The notes below the pieces were generated by a model. The model saw only the letters and a list, made by a program, of their open reading frames with translations. It was not told the origin of the DNA and searched no databases. Made by a program: the position numbers and the translations under genes. A stretch of 64,000 bases of DNA from Nocardioides sp. NBC_00368 (lineage in GTDB: Bacteria; Actinomycetota; Actinomycetes; Propionibacteriales; Nocardioidaceae), in assembly GCF_036090055.1 (NCBI RefSeq), contig NZ_CP107970.1, forward strand, positions 5,477,001-5,541,000. Reading direction: 5' to 3'. This document shows, in pieces, positions 1-7,575 of this stretch (the first letter of the stretch is position 1; the number at the start of each line of letters is the position of its first letter).

Positions 1-464
1 TGGGTCTCGACACGGTCGTCGGTCATCGGCAGCAGCTGCACCCGCTCGTCCCATACAGGCTTCAGCCAGCGTTCGCACAACGCGGCGGTGACCTGCGACA
101 ACGGAAACCCGGCCTCGAGCATCTGGGTGCGCACGAGGTGGGTGGCGATGTCACGATCGCCGAGGCCGAACCAGGTGCCGGGCACGCCGTAGGCCTCGAG
201 CTCCTCCTTGATCGACCAGGTCTCGGCCTTGCGGCCCCAGCCGCGCTCGTGGTCGAATCCGTTGCCAAGGGTGTACATCACCGTGTCGAGGTCGGGGCAG
301 ACCTTGACACCGTGCATCCAGAGATCGTCGGCGGTATTGGCGATCACGGTGACCCGGGCATCTTCCCTAATGCCTGGGACGCGGCCGGCAGAGATGCCGT
401 GGAGGAGCCCGGAGATGAACTTCGAGCCACCATGGCCGCCGGAGAGAACGGTGATGTCACGCAT
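1..464 (-). CDS. cofD: 2-phospho-L-lactate transferase CofD/FbiA (5' part, runs off the left edge)
   Basis: This enzyme of coenzyme F420 biosynthesis joins the phospho-lactyl or phosphoenolpyruvyl moiety to the deazaflavin Fo in the cytoplasm. About 154 N-terminal residues are visible and open to the window edge; the family is about 310-330 residues, so roughly half is missing. The N-terminus has the glycine-rich nucleotide loop LSGGHGGSKFISG (about residues 7-19), then NTADD near residue 44, and a typical CofD stretch THLVRTQMLEAGFPLSQVTA. The ATG at 462-464 is the only good start. It is divergent from whiB, as fbiA and whiB2 are in M. tuberculosis. Confidence 0.9.
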   Translation of the reverse strand, partial: MRDITVLSGGHGGSKFISGLLHGISAGRVPGIREDARVTVIANTADDLWMHGVKVCPDLDTVMYTLGNGFDHERGWGRKAETWSIKEELEAYGVPGTWFGLGDRDIATHLVRTQMLEAGFPLSQVTAALCERWLKPVWDERVQLLPMTDDRVET

Positions 465-575
465 GGTCCTAGCCTCTCAGACGAGGGCCAGCGCCCCTGC
501 TCCAGCCGGTGCGGAAAGCCTGTGTTAGTGCAGCCCCCTCGACAAGCTCGGGACACCGCCTAGCAGATTTGAGGG

Positions 576-604
576 TTGACTTGTGGCACCGACAGGCATG
601 TAAT
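576..604 (+). promoter_or_regulatory. Housekeeping-sigma promoter of whiB
   Basis: TTGACT (576-581) and TGTAAT (599-604) are separated by exactly 17 bp, close to the sigma-70/SigA consensus. Transcription would begin near 611 and give a 5' UTR of about 230 nt before whiB. No other comparable promoter was seen in this cofD-whiB intergenic region. Confidence 0.7.
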
Positions 605-610
605 TTCATC

Positions 611-840
611 AGTGTGATTCGAAACTGAACCGGGGACCGTCAGCGCTGGAGACAGCGCCAGGAAATCTCGGGAAAATTTCGAACAGGAACTGCATCAAAA
701 CCTCGACCTCGGTCGTAACAGAGGCAGTTCCCGCAAAAAACGGGGGGATCGGTTACCTGCCGATGGCATGAGGTGACTGGCCCGAATTGGGGTCACGGTC
801 CCGAAAACAAGCTGAATAGGGTCGAAAGGTCGGAAAGACG
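611..840 (+). promoter_or_regulatory. Long structured 5' leader of whiB
   Basis: This gene-free stretch between the predicted start site and the whiB ATG holds several hairpins: a 6-bp stem closed by a GAGA tetraloop (643-658), 8-bp perfect arms GGAACTGC/GCAGTTCC (686-693 and 724-731), and a small A-rich loop hairpin near 730-744. It could carry post-transcriptional control. No known riboswitch consensus was recognised. Confidence 0.4.
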
Positions 841-1095
841 ATGAGAGAGCTGTTTCTCCTCGAGCCGGACACCGACGAAGGGGGCTGGCAGGAGCGCGCC
901 CTGTGCGCGCAGACGGATCCGGAGGCGTTCTTCCCTGAGAAGGGTGGATCGACTCGGGAGGCCAAGAAGGTCTGCCAGACCTGCGAGGTGCGCCAGGACT
1001 GCCTTGAGTCTGCTCTGGGCAACGACGAGCGCTTCGGAATCTGGGGTGGACTCTCCGAGCGGGAGCGCCGCAAGCTGAAGAAGCGCGCAGTCTGA
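841..1095 (+). CDS. WhiB-family Fe-S transcriptional regulator (WhiB2/WhmD type)
   Basis: This 84-residue protein has the complete WhiB signature: four cluster-ligating cysteines (C22, C45, C48, C54 in the C-x22-C-x2-C-x5-C arrangement), the GIWGG turn near residue 67, and a basic C-terminal DNA-binding tail (RERRKLKKR). WhiB proteins bind a [4Fe-4S] cluster and act with the principal sigma factor; the WhiB2/WhmD branch controls division and septation. The neighbourhood (divergent cofD, downstream glycosyltransferase and phosphomannomutase) matches whiB2 of M. tuberculosis, which supports the subfamily call. The gene has its own promoter, long leader and terminator. Confidence 0.93.
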   Translation: MRELFLLEPDTDEGGWQERALCAQTDPEAFFPEKGGSTREAKKVCQTCEVRQDCLESALGNDERFGIWGGLSERERRKLKKRAV

Positions 1096-1120
1096 GGCAA
1101 TAACCAAGCACGAGCCAGCA

Positions 1121-1147
1121 AGGCCCGGACCGTCAAGGTCCGGGCCT
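1121..1147 (+). terminator. Rho-independent terminator of whiB
   Basis: An 11-bp perfect GC-rich stem (1121-1131 with 1137-1147) with a GTCAA loop is followed by a T-rich stretch ending in TTGTTTT at about 1160. Confidence 0.8.
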
Positions 1148-1167
1148 GCTGTCTTGTTTTGCCGATT

Positions 1168-1212
1168 GCTCCGCAATCCACGTCCTTTGTCGAGGGCTCC
1201 GCAATCCACGTC
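1168..1212. repeat. Short direct repeat related to a dispersed repeat family
   Basis: GCTCCGCAATCCACGTC occurs at 1168-1184 and again at 1196-1212. The first copy is part of a small inverted repeat (GATTGC..GCAATC) resembling the conserved end of the ~110-bp repeat found at 40140 and 56872. Confidence 0.5.
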
Positions 1213-1297
1213 GCAGAGCCCATGGGACGCCGATCATGCCCAGGGGGATATCGCCGATCGCCCGACAGGTCCATTCGGTCTATCACCAGATGGGCAC

Positions 1298-1303
1298 TAG
1301 GGT
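1298..1303 (+). promoter_or_regulatory. -10 box (TAGGGT) for the glycosyltransferase gene
   Basis: TAGGGT lies 8 nt before the GTG at 1312, and no Shine-Dalgarno precedes that GTG. This fits leaderless transcription and decides the start. Confidence 0.55.
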
Positions 1304-1311
1304 TGCCGATC

Positions 1312-4218
1312 GTGCAAGCGTCGGTCGCCCTCGTCCTCGTCTCTCATAACGGCGCCGGCTGGCTTCCCACCGTCATCGACGGGATCCGGAACCAGCAGGC
1401 TCCGGTGAGCTTTGCCGTCACGATCGACACCGGCTCGACCGACAGGTCGGTCGAGATTCTCGAGGAGACCTTCGCCCAGGTCGTCCAGATGCCCGCGTCG
1501 ACGACCTTCGCCGACGCGGCGAACGAGGCGCTGGCGATCCTGCACCAGGCGGCGCAGCCGCCGGAGTGGATCTGGTTCCTCCACGACGACTCCACCCCCG
1601 ATCCGCACGCGCTGGCCACGCTGCTCAACGCCGCCGAGGAATACCCGGAGGCCGACATCCTCGGCCCCAAGATCCGGGAGTGGCCCTCGCTGCGCCGGAT
1701 GCTCGAGCTCGGCGTCTCGATCTCCGTCACCGGAAACCGCGAGACCGGCCTGGAGCGCGGCGAGTACGACCAGGGCCAGCACGACGAGGTGCGCCGCGTC
1801 CTGGCCGTCAACACCGCCGGCATGCTGATCCGCCGCGAGGTCCTCGAATATCTCGGCGGCTTCGACAAGCACCTCCCGGTCCTCGGCACCGACATGGACC
1901 TCGGCTGGCGGGCCGCCAACGCCGGCTTCACGACCATCGCCGTGCCGGACGCGGTCGTCTTCCACGTAGAGGCGGCCCACCGCGGCGTACGCAAGACGCA
2001 GCTGACCGGACGACGGATCCACTACCAGGAGCGACGAGCCGCGCTCTACACCCTGCTCGTCAACGGCCGCCCGGGCACCCTGGCGCTGTGGATGGTCAGG
2101 TTCTTCTTCCAGACCTTGTGGCGGATGCTCGGCTTCGTCCTCGTCCGTGACCCCGGGGCGGCCCTCGACGACCTGGCCGCGCTGGGCTGGATCTATGGCC
2201 ACACCGGCCAGATCATGCTTGCCAAGCGGCGCCGCCGGAAGCAGGCGCACGCCGACAAGGACACCGTCAAGGCCCTGCTGCCTCCGCCGTGGCTGCCCTA
2301 CCGGCACGGCCTCGACTTCGTCTCCGACGTCGCCACCGCGGTCACCCTGCAGGCCTCCGACATCGCCGAGCGACGCCAGATGGCGCAGGCCGAGGCCGAT
2401 CCCGCTTCGTTCGCCGCCAAGCGGCAGGCCGAGCGGGCCCAGCTGGAGGAGGACGAGATCCCGGCCGAGACCGGCTGGCTGGTGCGTCTGTTCACCAACC
2501 CGGTCGCGGTGCTCCTGGTCCTCGTCGGCATCCTCGGCGTGATCGGGGCTCGCGCGGCGCTCGGCGGCGTGGCCGGCAGCGGCCTCGGTCCCACACCCCA
2601 GAACGTGGGCGACTGGTGGCAGCTGCAGTTCCAGTCCTGGCACGCGATCTCGCAGGGCACCGGTGTGCCCGCTCCGCCGCACGTCTTCCCGCTGGCTGTG
2701 CTCGCCACGTTCCTCGGTGGCAAGCCGAGCCTGGCGGTCGCCGCCGTGATGCTGCTCAGCTTCCCGATCGCGCTCGGCGGCGCCTGGCGGCTGCTGCGGG
2801 TCGCGGGCCGGCTGATCAGCCACCTCGGCGCCCCGCGCTGGCTGCTGCTGTGGGGTGCGACGGCCTACGCGCTGGTTCCCTACGTCAGCGGTGCCTTCGG
2901 CGACGGCCGGATCGGTGCGGTCGTGGTCGGCGCGCTGCTGCCCTGGCTGGCCCACGCCGCGCTCGGGTTCAGCGACCCCGTCGCCGACCGCCGCTGGCGG
3001 GCCGGCTGGCGCACCGGTCTGCTGCTGACCATCATCACCGCGTTCGCGCCGATGGCCTTCCTCGTCGCGGCGGTCTTCGCGGCCGTCATCTTCATCGCCG
3101 TACGCCGGCTGATGCCCGCCGTGCTCCGCGACCGCGACCAGTGGGGCCCGCCGACCGCGGCCATCGCGACGCCGGTCGCCCTGCTGATCCCGTGGTGGCT
3201 GCCGTTGATCTTCTCCGGCGGCTGGGCCGGGCTGCTGCTCGACCCGGGCCGGCTGCCGGCCCCTGCCGCCGGCGGCTTCGACCTGCTCGTGGGCCGTCTG
3301 ACCGGGCTCGACGGCGCCGACCTCGGCGCTCCGTGGTGGCTGGGCCTGGCGCTGCCGCTGCTGGCGGTGCTCGCACTGATCCCCAGCCGCACCCGCATCC
3401 CGGTCCTGGTCTGCTGGATCGGTGCGGTCGCGACGGCCGTCGTCACGATGCTGCTGTCCTGGATCCCGGTCCAGCTCGACGCCGGCATCGCCCGGGTCGG
3501 CTGGGGTTTCCCGCTGGTCGCGATCCAGGGCTTCGCCGTGGTGGCTGCCGTGCTCGGGGCCCAGGGCGCCATCCTCGACGGCCTGAGCGGACTGCGGAAG
3601 GTCATGGTCGGCGCGGCGGCCGCGGTCGCCGGGGTGGCCGTCGTCGGCAGCCTCGGCTGGTTCGTCTACGCCGGTTCCGGCGACCTCACCGACAACACCC
3701 GTGCGCTCGGCCACACGGGCGTGCCGTCCTACATGCTCGACCCGACCTCGACCACGCTCGGACCCGAGGACGGCGTCCTCGTGCTGCGCGGCTCGGTCGA
3801 CGAGGGCATCCGCTACGCCGTCCTGCGCAACGACGGGATCACCCTCGGTGAGGACGAGATCGCGCAGGTCGCCGGTGGCGCCGACGAGCTCACCGGGGTC
3901 GTACGCCGTCTCGCCGCCGACCCCGACGACGCGGTGATCGGTGACCTGGCCGCCCAGGGTGTGGCCTACATCGTGATGCCCGGTCCGGCCGACTCCTCGG
4001 TCGCCGAGGGGATCGACGCCTCCGGCTCGGTGACCCAGGCGAGCACCGTCGAGCGCTCGACGCGTGCCTGGCTGCTCGACTCCGAGCCGAGCGACCCGGG
4101 CGTGACCGAGTCGCAGTCCATCATCCGTACGATCCTGTTGGTCCTGGCCGGGATCGGGCTGTTCGTGGTCCTGGTCCTGTGCCTGCCGACGCTGATCCAG
4201 AGGAGGGAGTCGGCATGA
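1312..4218 (+). CDS. Large membrane glycosyltransferase, family 2
   Basis: This is a 968-residue protein. Residues ~1-260 form a GT-A (GT2) catalytic domain with SHNGAGWL at the N-terminal strand, DTGSTD near residue 40, an HDD motif near 88 and TDMDLGWR near 198, where GT2 enzymes place the acidic acceptor-site motif. The rest is mostly hydrophobic, with about ten to thirteen membrane segments from about residue 400 on, and an external C-terminal part ending in one last helix. The GT domain should act on the cytoplasmic face, using a lipid-linked acceptor for a cell-envelope polymer; the substrate is unknown. An in-frame reading extends upstream to 1159, but it crosses the promoter box, so GTG 1312 is preferred. 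The stop overlaps the next start (ATGA), indicating an operon with the DUF5719 gene. Confidence 0.85.
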   Translation: MQASVALVLVSHNGAGWLPTVIDGIRNQQAPVSFAVTIDTGSTDRSVEILEETFAQVVQMPASTTFADAANEALAILHQAAQPPEWIWFLHDDSTPDPHALATLLNAAEEYPEADILGPKIREWPSLRRMLELGVSISVTGNRETGLERGEYDQGQHDEVRRVLAVNTAGMLIRREVLEYLGGFDKHLPVLGTDMDLGWRAANAGFTTIAVPDAVVFHVEAAHRGVRKTQLTGRRIHYQERRAALYTLLVNGRPGTLALWMVRFFFQTLWRMLGFVLVRDPGAALDDLAALGWIYGHTGQIMLAKRRRRKQAHADKDTVKALLPPPWLPYRHGLDFVSDVATAVTLQASDIAERRQMAQAEADPASFAAKRQAERAQLEEDEIPAETGWLVRLFTNPVAVLLVLVGILGVIGARAALGGVAGSGLGPTPQNVGDWWQLQFQSWHAISQGTGVPAPPHVFPLAVLATFLGGKPSLAVAAVMLLSFPIALGGAWRLLRVAGRLISHLGAPRWLLLWGATAYALVPYVSGAFGDGRIGAVVVGALLPWLAHAALGFSDPVADRRWRAGWRTGLLLTIITAFAPMAFLVAAVFAAVIFIAVRRLMPAVLRDRDQWGPPTAAIATPVALLIPWWLPLIFSGGWAGLLLDPGRLPAPAAGGFDLLVGRLTGLDGADLGAPWWLGLALPLLAVLALIPSRTRIPVLVCWIGAVATAVVTMLLSWIPVQLDAGIARVGWGFPLVAIQGFAVVAAVLGAQGAILDGLSGLRKVMVGAAAAVAGVAVVGSLGWFVYAGSGDLTDNTRALGHTGVPSYMLDPTSTTLGPEDGVLVLRGSVDEGIRYAVLRNDGITLGEDEIAQVAGGADELTGVVRRLAADPDDAVIGDLAAQGVAYIVMPGPADSSVAEGIDASGSVTQASTVERSTRAWLLDSEPSDPGVTESQSIIRTILLVLAGIGLFVVLVLCLPTLIQRRESA

Positions 4219-6071
4219 GCCATTCACGTGACCCCTACGACCGCTCGAACGAGCCGCAGGCCGACGACGTCTACGGCCAGGAGCCGTGGATGCTGGACCC
4301 CTACGCCGATCCCTACGCTGCGGGTCAGCCGGCTCCGGAGGGCTACACCCCGGAGCAGCTCTACGCCCAGGAGCCCTACGTGCCCGGCCCGGAGACGGGA
4401 CAGATGCTCGCCCAGACGGGCTACCCGCCGGCGTACGAGGGCGAATATCAGACCGGTGACTATCAGACCGGCTCTTATCAGACCGGCGCCTATCAGACGG
4501 GTGAGTTCCAGGGTGCCTTCGAGCCGGAGTTCGAGGACTGGCCGACCGCCGACGAGATGCGGACGGGGGAGCCGGAGCCTGAGCCGGAGCGCGCCAAGGG
4601 CGGTCGGATGGCGGCTGCCGCTGCGGCAGCGGCCGCTGCGCGACCCCGGCTGCGTCGCGTACGCAGGCAGCGTGGTCGCCGCCTCGACAACACCGCTCTG
4701 GTGGCACTTGGCCTGATCGGCGCGATGGCCGTGGCGCTGCTGCTCAACCGGCCCCACCAGTGGGAGCAGCCGACGCTCGCCGCCGACAGCAGCGCGCCCA
4801 AGGCCGCCACCGTGGTGTGTCCCGGCAAGCCGAAGTCGGGTCAGGACCAGCTCTCGGTCACCAACGCGGCCGACGGCTCCGGAGAGGTCTCGCTCGGCGG
4901 CCCGGGCGCGGGCAAGGGTGCCCAGACCGTCGCGGCATCGGGCAAGGTGACCACCGCATCCGTCAAGCCCGGCTCGGTCGTGGTCAAGGCGGGCAAGGAG
5001 GTCGCCCCTGGCCTGGTCGCCGGACGCTCGACGGCCAAGCCGCTCGCGGCGACCGGCTGCGTCGCCCCGCAGGCCGAGGCATGGTTCCCCGGCGTCGGCG
5101 CCGGCGCCACCCACAACTCGGTCCTCGAGCTCACCAACCCCAACAGCGGCGCGGCCACCGTCGACATCTCGCTCTACGACGAGAAGGGCGTGGTGGCGGT
5201 CCCCGAGGACCTGCGCGGCGTCGCGATCCCCGGCAACACCACCCGCACCTTCGACCTGCTGCACGTCATCCCGCGCAAGGGCGAGCTGTCCCTGAAGACC
5301 ACGGTCGTACGCGGCCAGGCCGGCGTGATGGTGCGTGACCGCGCCGTCGCGCTCGAGACAGGGGCCACGAAGGAGGACTACTTCCCGGGGCAGTCGACAC
5401 CGGCCGAGACCAACCTGCTGGTCGGCTACCCCAACAACTCCGCGAGCCGCACGCTCACCGTCGTCAACCCGGGTGACGCCCAGGTCAGCGCCGAGCTGCG
5501 CCTGCTCACGCCGAAGAACGTGCTCACCCCGGAGGGCGCTCCGGAGATCAGCGTGCCGCCCAACGGACAGGCGCAGGTCGACCTGACCAAGCTGCTCGGC
5601 AAGGACAGCGCCGACGACGCCTACGGCGTCGAGATCGTCGCCACCGGACCGGTCACCACCGCGATGCGCTCGGTCGACCGCGGCGACGTCGCGATCACCA
5701 CCGCCACCGAGACCATCTCGAAGGCGACCGCGGTGGTCGTCCCGGCCGGCCCCGGCGTCGGCAAGAAGCGGGTCGTGATCGCCGGCCCGGTCGCCAAGAC
5801 GGGGAGCAGCGGCACCGTCAAGATCGTCCCGATGACCGCGAAGGGCAAGGCGCTCAAGGCCAAGTCCGTCGAGGTCGGTTCCGGGCTGGGTGCCGAGATC
5901 GACGTGCCCGCGGAGGCGGCGCTGATCCAGCTCGTCCCCGAGGGTGTCGAGGTCAATGCCGCCGTGGTGATGAGCGGGGAGGGCGATGCGGTCGTCCCGT
6001 TCCGTCCGCTGCGCTCGGAGGTACGCACCGCCGGGGTTGCGCCTGGGTTGCCGTTGCCGTTGAAGCCCTGA
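4215..6071 (+). CDS. DUF5719-family membrane-anchored protein
   Basis: This 618-residue protein overlaps the glycosyltransferase stop by 4 bp and has a strong AGGAGGGA ribosome site. The N-terminal ~120 residues are acidic and disordered, with four tandem YQTGx units, then an alanine run and a very basic patch (about residues 145-165). One membrane helix follows (about 170-190), and the remainder is an exported Ser/Ala/Gly/Val-rich, beta-type region with repeated SVELTNP-like strands typical of DUF5719. Constant pairing with a GT2 enzyme suggests an envelope role, but the function is unknown. Confidence 0.85.
   Translation: MSHSRDPYDRSNEPQADDVYGQEPWMLDPYADPYAAGQPAPEGYTPEQLYAQEPYVPGPETGQMLAQTGYPPAYEGEYQTGDYQTGSYQTGAYQTGEFQGAFEPEFEDWPTADEMRTGEPEPEPERAKGGRMAAAAAAAAAARPRLRRVRRQRGRRLDNTALVALGLIGAMAVALLLNRPHQWEQPTLAADSSAPKAATVVCPGKPKSGQDQLSVTNAADGSGEVSLGGPGAGKGAQTVAASGKVTTASVKPGSVVVKAGKEVAPGLVAGRSTAKPLAATGCVAPQAEAWFPGVGAGATHNSVLELTNPNSGAATVDISLYDEKGVVAVPEDLRGVAIPGNTTRTFDLLHVIPRKGELSLKTTVVRGQAGVMVRDRAVALETGATKEDYFPGQSTPAETNLLVGYPNNSASRTLTVVNPGDAQVSAELRLLTPKNVLTPEGAPEISVPPNGQAQVDLTKLLGKDSADDAYGVEIVATGPVTTAMRSVDRGDVAITTATETISKATAVVVPAGPGVGKKRVVIAGPVAKTGSSGTVKIVPMTAKGKALKAKSVEVGSGLGAEIDVPAEAALIQLVPEGVEVNAAVVMSGEGDAVVPFRPLRSEVRTAGVAPGLPLPLKP
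4446..4505 (+). repeat. In-frame 15-bp minisatellite (YQTGx)4
   Basis: Four consecutive 15-bp units beginning TATCAGAC encode YQTGD, YQTGS, YQTGA and YQTGE in the cytoplasmic tail of the DUF5719 protein. An EFQG unit follows as a decayed fifth copy. Confidence 0.85.
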
Positions 6072-6088
6072 GTCCTTCTTTTCAGGGC
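6065..6088 (+). terminator. Possible terminator overlapping the DUF5719 stop codon
   Basis: GCCCTGA (6065-6071, including the TGA stop) pairs with TCAGGGC (6082-6088) around a pyrimidine-rich loop. The following T tract is weak. Confidence 0.4.
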
Positions 6089-6104
6089 GCAATGGCCTCT
6101 GCGT

Positions 6105-6600
6105 TTTGTGGTTGGTGTTTGCCGCCGACCCGTTACGGAGGGTGTTCTCAGCGGCGTCCGGAGTCAAGGACGGCCTGCGGCCGCCGGCTGACGCCGGCCG
6201 CTTCGCGGTCCTTGACACCGGCCGTCGCTGAGAATTTTGGCTGGTTATCGGGCCGGCGGCAGGGGTGTGGCGCGGAGATGTGGGTTGGGCAGGGGCTTGG
6301 GATCTGGAGTGAACGAATTTTCGTTCACTGCTGTTGCCACGCCGCCCAGGGTGGCTGAGTCCGTGAAAGAAGACTTTCTTTCACCTGGAGGAGGTTGGGC
6401 GGGTTGGTGGGGTGAACGAATTTTCGTTCACCGTGGGGCGTCTACCTCCCGAGGGCGACTGTCTCCCGGCCACACTGGGGCCGCCGCCCCTGATAGCCAG
6501 CCAAATCTTTCTCGACGTGGTCCGGTGTCAAGGATCGCCGAAGGCGACCGGCGTCAGCCGGCGGCCGCAGGCCGTCCTTGACTCCGGGGCAGGTCGAGAA
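6105..6600. repeat. Long inverted-repeat element with central palindromes, copy 1
   Basis: This gene-free region between two convergent genes is almost entirely one symmetric element. The left arm (about 6144-6270) is closely matched by the reverse complement of the right arm (about 6470-6600); each arm itself contains a GTCAAGGAC...GTCCTTGAC hairpin. The centre carries three 20-22 bp palindromes (6309-6328, 6363-6384, 6412-6431), two of them exactly GTGAACGAATTTTCGTTCAC. The same element recurs in the same orientation from about 63503. Reading frames inside it look like repeat artefacts, not genes. Confidence 0.85.
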
Positions 6601-6688
6601 ATACTCGAGGACAGGGTCGGCGGCCCAGACCAGCCCCAAAATCTCAGTACCGAAGCGCCGGTAGCGAGACGCCGACTCGCCCGCGCCC

Positions 6689-7105
6689 TCAGGGCTGATA
6701 GCGAGGATCGACATCCTCGGCGTCGATCCCGAGCAGGTCGGCGACCTGCTCCACCACGACCATGAGCACCATCGCCTCGACCTCGGAGCGCGTGTGGCAG
6801 CGGTGCTCGATCGGCCGCCGGTAGATCACCAGGCGCGCCGGGTCTGCGCCGGCGCCGCGCTCCAGCGACCCGAGCGGGATGTGGTCGTCGACGGTCCAGT
6901 CCTTGGGGATGTCGGGCGACTCCTCGACGGCGTACTCGATCAGGCCGAGCCGTGACTGCCAGCGACCGTCGATCTCGGTGACGATCGCGAGCGCGATGTC
7001 GTCGAAGCGCTCGCGCCGGGTGCGCAGGACCGGCACCTTCGGGTCCGGCGGGACGGCGATCGGCCCGCGTCGTCCACGGCCGTGTCGATCCCTGTGCCTG
7101 GTCAT
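6689..7105 (-). CDS. Metallopeptidase-family (zincin-like) protein with degenerate active site, Rv3259-like
   Basis: This 138-residue protein belongs to the small zincin-like family next to DUF3499 and phosphomannomutase in actinobacteria. The fold signature is visible (RRERFDDIAL near residue 27; LVIYRRPIEHRC near 96; DLLGIDAEDVDP near the end). However, the segment that carries HExxHxxGxxD in active members reads VVVEQVADLLGID, so both zinc-binding histidines are absent. A non-peptidase role is likely. The start MTRHRDRHG at 7103-7105 is chosen over a longer reading that would run into the divergent gene's promoter. It is transcribed toward the inverted-repeat element. Confidence 0.75.
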   Translation of the reverse strand: MTRHRDRHGRGRRGPIAVPPDPKVPVLRTRRERFDDIALAIVTEIDGRWQSRLGLIEYAVEESPDIPKDWTVDDHIPLGSLERGAGADPARLVIYRRPIEHRCHTRSEVEAMVLMVVVEQVADLLGIDAEDVDPRYQP

Positions 7106-7142
7106 GTACGCGAGCCTAACTGCGCGGCTGGCGTCAGGGGAG

Positions 7143-7148
7143 TACGGT
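7143..7148 (+). promoter_or_regulatory. -10 box (TACGGT) of the DUF3499 gene
   Basis: TACGGT ends 6 nt before the GTG at 7155, with no Shine-Dalgarno, which suggests leaderless transcription. Confidence 0.5.
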
Positions 7149-7154
7149 TCACTC

Positions 7155-7556
7155 GTGACTGCTCGTCGTTGTTCGCGTACCGCCTGCCAGCGCCAAGCCG
7201 TCTGCACGCTCACCTATGTGTACGCCGACCAGACGGCCGTTCTCGGCCCGCTGGCCACCTATGCCGAGCCGCACGCCTACGACCTGTGCGAGGAGCATGC
7301 CGAGCGCCTCTCCGCGCCCAGGGGCTGGGAGGTCGTCCGGCTGGCCCGTGAGCCCGTCGACCCGCAGCCCAAGGGCGATGACCTGCTCGCGCTGGCCGAC
7401 GCCGTCCGTGAGGCCGCCCGGCCGCCGGCTCCCGCCCCGCGAGGACCGGCCGGCACCACCGGACAGGACGAGACCAACGGGTCCGGACCGGACGACGGCC
7501 AGCCCCGCTCCGGGGGCACCCGTCGCGGCCACCTCCGCGTGCTGACGTCCGAGTAG
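7155..7556 (+). CDS. DUF3499 family protein (Rv3258c-like)
   Basis: This is a 133-residue cytosolic protein of unknown function. A probable metal-binding motif is formed by CSRTAC near residue 6, another cysteine near 15 and LCEEHAE near residue 45; the C-terminal ~50 residues are proline-rich and disordered. The place between the Rv3259-like gene and phosphomannomutase is the same as in mycobacteria and Streptomyces. The GTG at 7155 follows a -10 box directly; longer readings upstream run into the divergent gene. Confidence 0.85.
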   Translation: MTARRCSRTACQRQAVCTLTYVYADQTAVLGPLATYAEPHAYDLCEEHAERLSAPRGWEVVRLAREPVDPQPKGDDLLALADAVREAARPPAPAPRGPAGTTGQDETNGSGPDDGQPRSGGTRRGHLRVLTSE

Positions 7557-7562
7557 GACGAC

Positions 7563-7568
7563 TAGAGT
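7563..7568 (+). promoter_or_regulatory. -10 box (TAGAGT) of the phosphomannomutase gene
   Basis: TAGAGT sits 7 nt upstream of ATG 7576, giving this gene its own leaderless start in addition to any read-through from DUF3499. Confidence 0.55.
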
Positions 7569-7575
7569 TCCGGAC

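Noticed and set aside
1159..1311. N-terminal extension of the glycosyltransferase to 1159
   Set aside because: It would overlap the whiB terminator and the TAGGGT box and has no family-like sequence before VALVLVSHN.
1297..4707. Very long minus-strand open frames (also 7210-8826, 13262-15514, 25796-28678, 56752-60039)
   Set aside because: They are antisense to well-recognised genes and have the low-complexity Arg/Gly/Asp/His composition of GC-rich shadow frames.
6309..6328. parS or CRP site as identity of the 20-bp palindrome
   Set aside because: The sequence does not match the parS consensus (TGTTTCACGTGAAACA) or GTGA-N6-TCAC spacing, as the half-sites are 12 bp apart.
6092..6358. Similar small reading frames in both copies of the inverted-repeat element (also 63465-63689)
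   Set aside because: The similarity comes from the repeat itself. The frames cross palindromes and hairpins, have no ribosome site and show no protein family.
6309..6431. CRISPR-like array
   Set aside because: The palindromes are few, irregularly spaced (about 29-54 bp), imperfect, and the spacers resemble each other between the copies. No cas genes are present.
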